A DNA stretch of 21,195 nt, taken from positions 1 through 21,195 of the forward strand of contig JAJYCH010000008.1 in the NCBI GenBank assembly GCA_021778575.1. The letters run 5' to 3'. Below are positions 15,415 to 21,195 of the stretch, piece after piece. Origin of the DNA: Planctomycetota bacterium. GTDB taxonomy: Bacteria > Planctomycetota > Planctomycetia > Isosphaerales > Isosphaeraceae. The notes beneath the pieces were generated by a model. That model was not told the DNA's origin and made no database searches. It was given only the letters and a program-made list of their open reading frames with translations. Numbering within the stretch: position 1 is the first letter of the stretch; each line of letters starts with the position of its first letter. A program made the position numbers and the translations under genes.

Positions 15415-17340
15415 TCAAGTATCCTCGCCGGGCCGGGCGATCAGCATGGGGATCGTCAAGCCGTGACGAACCTTGTCGACGGTCTGGCCGAACAGGAGAT
15501 CGCGAACCAGGCCGTGGCCGTGCGAACCGACGACCAGGAGGTCGACCGGTTCGGCCTTGAGCTGACGGATCAGTCGCGAGGCTCGGTCGGGACCGTAAAG
15601 CAGGATCGACCGGGTCTGATACCCCTGCTGTTCGAGCCCCTCGACAATATCGGCCAGGTATTTCTGGTCGGCCTCGGCCTCGCGGTCGGCGGTTTCCGAG
15701 CCGTAGACGCGCGTCATCGGGGTGTCGACCACGTGCAGGATCGTCAGGACGGTCTTTCCCGGCTCGGCCAGGCTCAGGGCGCGACTGAGGATCTCGGAAT
15801 CGCCTGGACCTCGCTCCAGAGCCACGCCAATCCGCGAGATCCGGCGAGGTCGGAGCGCATCGGACCAGTCCAGCTCGGTATTCGGAGCCGGCTTCCAGGC
15901 ATGCGACGCCTTGACCAGCGGTTTGATCGTGACCCAGACCAGCAGGCCAGCCGCCGAGAGCGCGACCCCATAAAGCAATCCGCCAACCACCCACGACAGC
16001 GGCAATGGTCCGATCACTCGCCCCGAGGCGGCGGCCTGATCGACCCATTCACCGATCTTGTCAAACACCAGGCGAGCATTCAACCCGACGATCACCAGCG
16101 CCGAGGCCCAGGCCAGCGACTGACCCCACCAGGGGGTCGCGAACTCGCCCATGTTCCGGCGGTTCGACGTGAAATGGATCAGCGGAATCACCGCGAAGGC
16201 CAGTTGCAAGCTCAGAACCACCTGGCTCAAGACCAGGAGTTGCTGGGTCGCCTGCTCGCCCACCAGCAGGATCGTCAGGACCGCCGGAATCAACGCCAGC
16301 GACCTCGTGATCAACCGACGAAGCCAGGGAGCAATCTTGAGGTCAAGATACCCCTCCATGATGATCTGGCCGGCCAGTGTGCCTGTCAGAGTCGAGCTTT
16401 GCCCGGCGCAGAGCAAGGCCACGCCAAACAGGATCGGCGCGGCGGACCCGAGAAATTTGGGCAGAAGTTCCGAGGCTTCCTCGATGCTCGCGACCTCGGC
16501 CCGGCCATGAAACACCGCGGCGCTCAGCACCAGAATGGCCGCGTTAACAAAGAACGCCACGTTCAAGGCGAGCGCCGAATCAATCAAATTATACTTGCAA
16601 GCCTGTGCCTTGCTCGCTCGATCCGACCCAATCCGCCGCGACTGGACAAGCGCCGAGTGCAAGTAAAGGTTGTGCGGCATCACCGTCGCACCCAGGATTC
16701 CAATGGCGACCACCAGCGAACCGGGCGGCAGAGTTGGCTTGAAACCGCCGAGCAACGCCATCGGCGATGGCTGGGCCAGGAGAATCTGGATCAGGAAGCA
16801 ACCGCCGATCGTCACAACCAGCGTCAGAATCACGGCTTCCATCTTCCGCATCCCGAACTTCTGGAGCCAGAGCAGGAGAAACGTATCGAGAGCCGTCACC
16901 ACGCAGCCCAGCAGGAGCGGGAGATTGAACAGCAGCTTCAAGGCGATCACGGTGCCCACGACTTCGGCCAGGTCGCAAGCGGCGATAGCGATCTCGGCCA
17001 GCGCCCAGAGGGCAAAATTGATCGGTCGCGAATACTCGGCCCGGCAAGCCTGAGCCAAATCGTGACCGGTGACGACTCCCAGCCTCGCCGAGAGGGTCTG
17101 GAGGATCACCGCCATCAGGTTCGACATCAACAGGACCCAGAGCAACGCGTAGCCAAACCGCGCGCCGCCTTCGAGGTCGGTCGCCCAGTTGCCCGGGTCC
17201 ATGTACCCCACACTGACCAGATAGGCCGGACCGAGAAACGCAAACAAACGCTTGAGCGGGTTCTGGTGCGCGACCCCAACCGAACCGTGGACATCACTCA
17301 GCGACTTCCGCTCGGTTGCCGTCGACTCACCGGTGGACAT
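15415..17340 (-). CDS. NRAMP metal transporter fused to a UspA domain
   Basis: From the ATG at 17340 (GAGG nine bases upstream) the product is 641 residues. Residues about 30-470 form an NRAMP (MntH-type) proton-coupled Mn/Fe importer with the helix-1 metal motif DPGN (48-51) and the helix-6 motif MPH (221-223), including the metal-ligand Met. Residues about 497-641 are a UspA domain beginning RRISRIGVAL and ending with the nucleotide-loop motif GSHGHGLVRDLLFGQ; the usual final GS/GT is GQ here. Typical MntH proteins are about 410-450 residues, so the extra domain is a true C-terminal fusion, placing nucleotide sensing on the cytoplasmic face. It converges with the GH38-like gene with no gap and diverges from a small secreted-protein gene. 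Mn is likely, Fe possible. Confidence 0.93.
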   Translation of the reverse strand: MSTGESTATERKSLSDVHGSVGVAHQNPLKRLFAFLGPAYLVSVGYMDPGNWATDLEGGARFGYALLWVLLMSNLMAVILQTLSARLGVVTGHDLAQACRAEYSRPINFALWALAEIAIAACDLAEVVGTVIALKLLFNLPLLLGCVVTALDTFLLLWLQKFGMRKMEAVILTLVVTIGGCFLIQILLAQPSPMALLGGFKPTLPPGSLVVAIGILGATVMPHNLYLHSALVQSRRIGSDRASKAQACKYNLIDSALALNVAFFVNAAILVLSAAVFHGRAEVASIEEASELLPKFLGSAAPILFGVALLCAGQSSTLTGTLAGQIIMEGYLDLKIAPWLRRLITRSLALIPAVLTILLVGEQATQQLLVLSQVVLSLQLAFAVIPLIHFTSNRRNMGEFATPWWGQSLAWASALVIVGLNARLVFDKIGEWVDQAAASGRVIGPLPLSWVVGGLLYGVALSAAGLLVWVTIKPLVKASHAWKPAPNTELDWSDALRPRRISRIGVALERGPGDSEILSRALSLAEPGKTVLTILHVVDTPMTRVYGSETADREAEADQKYLADIVEGLEQQGYQTRSILLYGPDRASRLIRQLKAEPVDLLVVGSHGHGLVRDLLFGQTVDKVRHGLTIPMLIARPGEDT

Positions 17341-17472
17341 CGTGAAAAACCTCAAAATCGGCGGTCATCTCCGCAAAACGGATGGGTATTGATAGTCAGG
17401 TTAACACGAGATGAAGACAATCCACAAGCCAGTTTTTGGAACGTCGGCGAGAATTAATAACCAGATCGAATA

Positions 17473-17502
17473 AAATATTTTGGGCTTCCAAAATCAAATA
17501 TT
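17473..17502. promoter_or_regulatory. AT-rich dyad upstream of the NRAMP-Usp gene
   Basis: ATTTTGG (17477-17483) and CCAAAAT (17488-17494) form a perfect 7-bp inverted repeat with a 4-base centre. It is flanked by two copies of AAATATT (17473-17479 and 17496-17502). It lies in an unusually AT-rich intergenic stretch between the divergent transporter and secreted-protein genes. This could be a repressor operator, for example for a metal regulator, but it matches no consensus I can name. Confidence 0.4.
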
Positions 17503-17524
17503 GTCATTCCGGCCCCGCTTTTGC

Positions 17525-17554
17525 TTGATGTTGGATTTAGCGGATCATTAAAAT
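17525..17554 (+). promoter_or_regulatory. Candidate promoter of the first Gly/Tyr-rich gene
   Basis: TTGATG (17525-17530) and TAAAAT (17549-17554, five of six consensus bases) are separated by 18 bases and lie 40 bases before the start at 17594. Confidence 0.4.
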
Positions 17555-17593
17555 GGATGATCGGACACCAGGGACTGACACAGGAGACTTTCG

Positions 17594-17998
17594 ATGCGTT
17601 ATCTCATGGGTTTGGTGGTTGCGACGGGGCTCTGGCAGGGTCTGGCCGGCGAGGCTCAGGCGCAATTCTCGCTGTCGATCGGCGGCAATCCGTATTATGG
17701 CTCGGGCCTGTCGATCAATAGTTCGCCTTACGGCGTGGGCTATGCGAACTACGGTCTTTATGGTGGACCAAGCTATTACAATTCCGGCTACATCGGGGCT
17801 CCCGGGGCATTCGCGTACAGTTCGGGCTATCAGGGTTATAACCCCGTCAATCTCAATGGGTACGGCACGGGTTATCGGCCTTACTACGGCGGTGTTGGTT
17901 ACTCGAACTACGGTTATGGCGTGCGGAGCTATGGCTACGGTTATGGGGGTCGGAATGGGTTCGGGCCGTTCCGTGGCGGACGTCGTTTCTATCGATAA
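17594..17998 (+). CDS. Secreted Gly/Tyr-rich small protein
   Basis: The 134-residue product starts at an ATG with AGGAG seven bases upstream. A signal peptide ends at AQA (21-23), with the mature chain starting QFSLSIGG. The rest is low-complexity, dominated by Gly, Tyr, Ser and Asn in loose GYG, SYG and YYGG units, with a basic end (FRGGRRFYR). It has no Cys and no recognisable domain. Such compositions occur in exported surface or matrix proteins of planctomycetes; the role is unknown. A similar protein is encoded next to it, suggesting duplication and divergence. Confidence 0.8.
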   Translation: MRYLMGLVVATGLWQGLAGEAQAQFSLSIGGNPYYGSGLSINSSPYGVGYANYGLYGGPSYYNSGYIGAPGAFAYSSGYQGYNPVNLNGYGTGYRPYYGGVGYSNYGYGVRSYGYGYGGRNGFGPFRGGRRFYR

Positions 17999-18054
17999 GC
18001 GGGTAACTCCGCGATCCTGATTCACGATTTACGGCACGAGCGGAAAGAAGAGTC

Positions 18055-18060
18055 TATAAT
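18055..18060 (+). promoter_or_regulatory. Consensus -10 element before the second Gly/Tyr-rich gene
   Basis: A perfect TATAAT lies about 100 bases upstream of the start at 18161. No good -35 is found at the usual distance, so it is tentative. An isolated copy of the GGCACGAGCGG core (18033-18043) lies just upstream. Confidence 0.35.
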
Positions 18061-18160
18061 TTCCGTCAGGTACGTGATCGTGGGCTAAGGGTTGGGCGTC
18101 TCTTCGTCGCCTCCGATATCGGCTCGACGATCGATCTCGAAGTGGGAAGGGATAGCAGAG

Positions 18161-18598
18161 ATGCGCCGGATACTGCTGATCGTGGCCGCGACAATCTCAT
18201 TCGGGGGGATTTCGGGAGTCGCCCGGGGTCAGAACGTCGTCCCGGGCAATCCGACCCCGTTTCGGGTCAACGAATACGTCGGTCTGCCTAACCTTTACGG
18301 GACGAGTTGGGGAGTGGCGAGCTACGGGATTCCCCGGACCTATACGACGTTCGCCTCGCCCTACGGCGCGGGTTATGGTTATGGCTTCCAGAACTCATAC
18401 GGGGTGATTCCGGGCCGATATGGGGCCGGGCTCTGGCGGCCGGGATTCGTGGCGCCTGGTTACACTTACGGCTCGGCCTACGGATACAATACCTTCCCGT
18501 ATCCGTACAAACCGGGCGGTCCGATGTACGGGCCATCGATCGGGGTTTATGCTCCGGGATTCGGGCCGGGCCAACCCTCGGCCTACTACAAACCGTGA
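18161..18598 (+). CDS. Secreted Gly/Tyr/Pro-rich small protein
   Basis: The ATG at 18161, with GAAGGGA about nine bases upstream, gives 145 residues that begin directly with a signal peptide (MRRILLIVAA..., probable cleavage near ARG-QN at 23). Starting earlier would bury this signal. The mature part is rich in Gly, Tyr, Pro and Phe with GYGYGF, YGSAYGYN and PYPYKPGGP units and no Cys. It has the same architecture as the preceding gene but little direct identity, and its own terminator. Probably a surface or matrix protein; no function can be assigned. Confidence 0.75.
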   Translation: MRRILLIVAATISFGGISGVARGQNVVPGNPTPFRVNEYVGLPNLYGTSWGVASYGIPRTYTTFASPYGAGYGYGFQNSYGVIPGRYGAGLWRPGFVAPGYTYGSAYGYNTFPYPYKPGGPMYGPSIGVYAPGFGPGQPSAYYKP

Positions 18599-18633
18599 GC
18601 TTTTCGAGTCAAATTTGACCGAGCGATGGCCAG

Positions 18634-18658
18634 GGGCCAGGAATTTTCCTGGCCCTTT
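18634..18658 (+). terminator. Terminator of the second Gly/Tyr-rich gene
   Basis: GGGCCAGG (18634-18641) pairs with CCTGGCCC (18648-18655) around an AATTTT loop and is followed by TTT. It lies about 36 bases after the stop codon. Confidence 0.7.
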
Positions 18659-18795
18659 GTCATTCCCCGGCCAAGAATTCGCGATGTTCCGATCGAGTTG
18701 CTCTCGGCGACGGCGTGGTCGACGCGGTAAGATTCGCGAGAAGGAGCGGCAGACCGCCGCAACGGATCTCACCGGGTAAAAAAGGGCGAGCCAGG

Positions 18796-20103
18796 ATGTC
18801 ATTTCCCAAGGTGGCCAGGGTCAAGCAGTCGGTCCCTCAACCTCGCGTGGCCGATATCGCCGCCACGGTCCGCTCGTTGATCCGGGAGAGCAAGCTCCGC
18901 GACCGGGTGCCGGCGGGCGGAACCATTGCCGTCGGTGTCGGGAGCCGGGGGATCACGTCGATTCCGACCATCGCCCGGGCCGCCGTCGATGCCTTGAAGG
19001 AACTGGGTTATCGTCCGTTCATCGTCGCCGCGATGGGGAGCCACGGCGGAGCCACGGCGGACGGCCAGCGCGAGCTCCTGGCCGGTTACGGGATCACCCC
19101 CGAGGCCATGGGTGTCGAGGTCCGGACCGATATGGACACCGTCGTCCTGGGCACCAACTGCGTCGGCCTGCCGATCTATTTCGACAGGAACGCCCACGGC
19201 GCCGATGGGATCGTCCTGCTCAACCGGGTCAAGCCTCATACCGACTTCAGCGGGGTCTATGAGTCGGGCGTGCTCAAGATGCTCGCCATCGGCCTGGGCA
19301 AGCGCGACGGAGCCACCCAGATCCACAAGCTCGGGATTCCGGGGATGCTCAAGGTTTTGCCCGACGTGATGAAGTTCCTGGTCGCCAACACCCGGTTCGC
19401 GCTCGGCCTGGCGATCCTCGAAAATGTCGAGGACATGCCCGCCGAGATCGTCGCTCTCGAACCCGAGACGATCCTCGACGTCGAGCCGAAGCTCCTCGAA
19501 CGAGCCCGAGGACTGATGGGTCGGTTGCCGTTCGACCAGATCGACGTGCTGGTGGTGGGCGAGGTCGGCAAGAACTATTCCGGCTCGGGAATGGACCCGA
19601 ACGTGATCGGCCGGCTGATGGTCGAGACGATGGCCGATCTCCCCCGGCCGGTCGTCACTCGCCTGGCGCTCCTGGATGCTTCGGAGGAGACGCACGGTAA
19701 TATCGTCGGCGTGGGTTTCGCTGATTTGACGACCGAGCGACTGGTCTCGAAGATCGATCCCGAGCCGTTCCGGATCAACGTGCTGACTTCCTGCTGTCTC
19801 GAACGGGCCCGGATTCCGATGACCTTGCCAACCGATCGCGAGGTCTTCGAGGCCTCGCTGGCGACCTGCTGGCGGATCGACCCGGCCGAAGCCCGCCTGG
19901 TGGTGATCCCCAACACGCTGGAGTTGACGACGCTCTGGGTTTCCGAGGCTTACGAGGCCGAAGTGGCTGCTCATCCGCATCTGGTCCGCGAAACCGACTA
20001 TCAGCCGCTTGCCTTCCTGAGCGACGGCACTCTCGACCAGGAAGCCATGTTCCCCGACAGCGTCCGAGGGCGTCGAGCCTCGGGAGCTTATCCCAGTCAC
20101 TGA
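18796..20103 (+). CDS. LarA-like (DUF2088) protein
   Basis: The ATG at 18796, with AAAGGG about 10 bases upstream, gives 435 residues; an earlier GTG at 18715 falls in non-coding-looking DNA. The sequence resembles the lactate racemase (LarA)/DUF2088 superfamily. It has a Rossmann-like start with AVGVGSRGI, a GSHGGAT motif (81-87) similar to the GxH motif of LarA, VKPHTDFSG (145-153) and GLGKRDGATQIH (166-177). His83, His148, Lys169 and His177 could correspond to nickel-pincer cofactor ligands and catalytic residues. LarA enzymes racemise or epimerise 2-hydroxy acids. No larB, larC or larE cofactor gene is in the window, so use of that cofactor is not shown. It converges with the binding-protein gene. 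Confidence 0.7.
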   Translation: MSFPKVARVKQSVPQPRVADIAATVRSLIRESKLRDRVPAGGTIAVGVGSRGITSIPTIARAAVDALKELGYRPFIVAAMGSHGGATADGQRELLAGYGITPEAMGVEVRTDMDTVVLGTNCVGLPIYFDRNAHGADGIVLLNRVKPHTDFSGVYESGVLKMLAIGLGKRDGATQIHKLGIPGMLKVLPDVMKFLVANTRFALGLAILENVEDMPAEIVALEPETILDVEPKLLERARGLMGRLPFDQIDVLVVGEVGKNYSGSGMDPNVIGRLMVETMADLPRPVVTRLALLDASEETHGNIVGVGFADLTTERLVSKIDPEPFRINVLTSCCLERARIPMTLPTDREVFEASLATCWRIDPAEARLVVIPNTLELTTLWVSEAYEAEVAAHPHLVRETDYQPLAFLSDGTLDQEAMFPDSVRGRRASGAYPSH

Positions 20104-20105
20104 AC

Positions 20106-20139
20106 CGACGGCCAACGGTTGGCGGTCGTTCAGCGACCG
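20106..20139. terminator. Overlapping hairpins between convergent genes
   Basis: An imperfect 23-bp palindrome (20106-20128, core GCCAAC/GTTGGC) overlaps a second stem (20123-20128 with 20134-20139). They fill most of the 62-base gap between convergent stop codons. They may end transcription from both sides, but neither has a T tract. Confidence 0.35.
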
Positions 20140-20165
20140 GAAACAGCCTTGGTCTTTCGATCCGA

Positions 20166-21195
20166 TCAGGGTTTCGGCGCGGCGGCGGGTGGTTCGGTCT
20201 TATTGGGGGGTGGCGTCTCGCTGGCCGGAAGCGGGCTCGCCGGGATCGGCGTTTTCGGCCTCGTTCCGGCGACCAGAGGATCAACCGGATCTTCGCGGTG
20301 GAACAGCGGCTCCAGAGTGAGTCGCATCGGTTCGGGATCTCCCTTGAACCGACTGAGAATCGCCTTCACGGCGAGGTTCGCGAGCTGAGTATAGCGGCCT
20401 TGAGCGTAGCACGAGATCAGAGTGAACGTTCCCGGAGTCCGCGTGACCGCGAAGTCGATATAGCCGCCGATGAAATAGTCGGGCTTTCGGTTGGTGATCT
20501 GGCGAATCTGGCCGGCGAGCCGCAAGGTTTCGGCGTCGAGGGTCAGGATCATGGCCAGGTCGGGAAGGGCGTTGACCGCGTCGAGGAGCTGTTTTTTCGC
20601 TTCGACGGGGGCTGTTGAGTTGAGCGTGAGTTCGACGATCCTGGTAAATCCGGCCGCAGTGACCGCCGCCTTCATCGCCTCCAGGCGTTTCTTCGACGTC
20701 CGGTCGCCCTGTTGTTCCGACAGGATCAGTACGGGTCCTTCCGCCGAACGACCGGCGGCCTTCAGGTCAGCGATCACTGTCGACACGATCCGCGCGGCCG
20801 ATGGCTCCAACGGAGCGAAATCCACCACCGGGAACGGCTTTGCCCCTTCCGGCGCGGCAACCGCCTGACCGATCAACACCACCTCGATTCCCTTGGCCTG
20901 GGCTTCGGCAAGCGCCTTGCCCACCTCGGGACCTTCAGCAGGGACAACGATTAGCCCCGAGATGTCCTCGCCGATCGATCGACGGATGACATCCGCCTGG
21001 GCCGAGGGTGGATCGTTTGGACCCGGTCCGGTGATCCGAAAGATAATATGGTTCACATTCGCTTCGACTTGAGCCTCGCGCGCCCATTCTTCAACCTCAC
21101 CGACGGGAATACCCGCCGTGATGAAGTCGATCGACTTCGCCTTCTCCGTCGTCTCGGCTGAAGTGGCTGGGCGCACGCGCGTCGGCGGACCAAAC
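20166..21195 (-). CDS. Periplasmic sugar-type binding protein, 5' end cut off
   Basis: The frame is open to the window edge without a stop, so the true start and probable export signal lie beyond 21195; a GTG at 21176 is unlikely to be the start. The visible 340 or so residues resemble type I periplasmic binding proteins of the RbsB class. The start of domain 1 (AKSIDFITAGIPVGEVEEWA), the segment SGLIVVPAEGPEVGKALAEA, PVLILSEQQGDRTSKKRLEAM and a late GGYIDFAVT follow the family order. It would bind a sugar or similar small molecule for an ABC importer or sensor. Unusually, it ends in a Pro-rich, low-complexity tail of about 35 residues. No permease or ATPase gene is visible. Confidence 0.8.
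   Translation of the reverse strand, partial: FGPPTRVRPATSAETTEKAKSIDFITAGIPVGEVEEWAREAQVEANVNHIIFRITGPGPNDPPSAQADVIRRSIGEDISGLIVVPAEGPEVGKALAEAQAKGIEVVLIGQAVAAPEGAKPFPVVDFAPLEPSAARIVSTVIADLKAAGRSAEGPVLILSEQQGDRTSKKRLEAMKAAVTAAGFTRIVELTLNSTAPVEAKKQLLDAVNALPDLAMILTLDAETLRLAGQIRQITNRKPDYFIGGYIDFAVTRTPGTFTLISCYAQGRYTQLANLAVKAILSRFKGDPEPMRLTLEPLFHREDPVDPLVAGTRPKTPIPASPLPASETPPPNKTEPPAAAPKP

Noticed and set aside
15463..17457. A very long plus-strand open frame (664 codons) opposite the NRAMP-Usp gene
   Set aside because: Its product is Gln/Arg-rich with no domain, while the opposite strand encodes a clear transporter. High GC third positions leave antisense frames open by chance.
17356..17520. 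Mn-responsive (yybP-ykoY) riboswitch upstream of the NRAMP gene
   Set aside because: No conserved loop sequences of that riboswitch class could be found; only an AT-rich dyad is supported.
18799..20115. A 438-codon minus-strand frame opposite the LarA-like gene
   Set aside because: Low-complexity Asp/His/Arg-rich translation with no motif; mirror image of a well-supported gene.

Overview
The window is GC-rich and densely coded, and reads like a planctomycete chromosome, most likely from the Isosphaeraceae (Isosphaera, Singulisphaera, Paludisphaera, Tautonia and relatives). This placement is inferred from several traits seen together: strong G/C bias at third codon positions, small secreted Gly/Tyr-rich proteins, a degenerate GH38-like protein, an NRAMP-UspA fusion, an orphan ECF-like sigma factor and short dispersed intergenic repeats. 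No rRNA, tRNA or CRISPR array was seen.

Layout. Positions 1-1202 hold a lower-GC minus-strand block: a GNAT acetyltransferase translationally coupled to a small unknown protein, possibly preceded by a 51-residue frame, and closed by a strong intrinsic terminator at the left edge. Next comes a membrane fatty-acid desaturase (minus). Diverging from it is a plus-strand run: a membrane-anchored TAXI-type solute-binding protein, a phosphohexomutase (archaeal GlmM-like signature) overlapping a HAD-IB phosphatase, and an ECF-like sigma factor ending in a hairpin terminator. The 7230-7700 gap has no gene; it holds two convergent terminators and a 144-bp palindromic MITE-like element with a REP-type hairpin inside.

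The minus strand then carries a large CzcA/CusA-type heavy-metal RND pump with a small secreted protein upstream, but no membrane-fusion or outer-membrane partner. On the plus strand, a YceH-family (DUF480) protein is followed at once by a large GH38-like protein whose catalytic Asp motif appears lost. Its stop codon abuts that of a convergent NRAMP metal transporter fused to a UspA domain. An AT-rich intergenic region with a dyad separates the transporter from two consecutive secreted Gly/Tyr-rich proteins (plus). A LarA-like (DUF2088) protein follows. The window ends in a convergent, incomplete periplasmic sugar-type binding protein with a proline-rich tail (minus).

Functional links. Two loci concern metal handling (the RND pump and NRAMP-Usp). 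The mutase-phosphatase pair suggests a sugar-phosphate or cell-envelope precursor step. Most other genes are single transcription units. The least explained parts are the GNAT/small-protein block, the receptor-like TAXI protein, the small protein upstream of the RND pump, and the short intergenic repeats placed just upstream of start codons.
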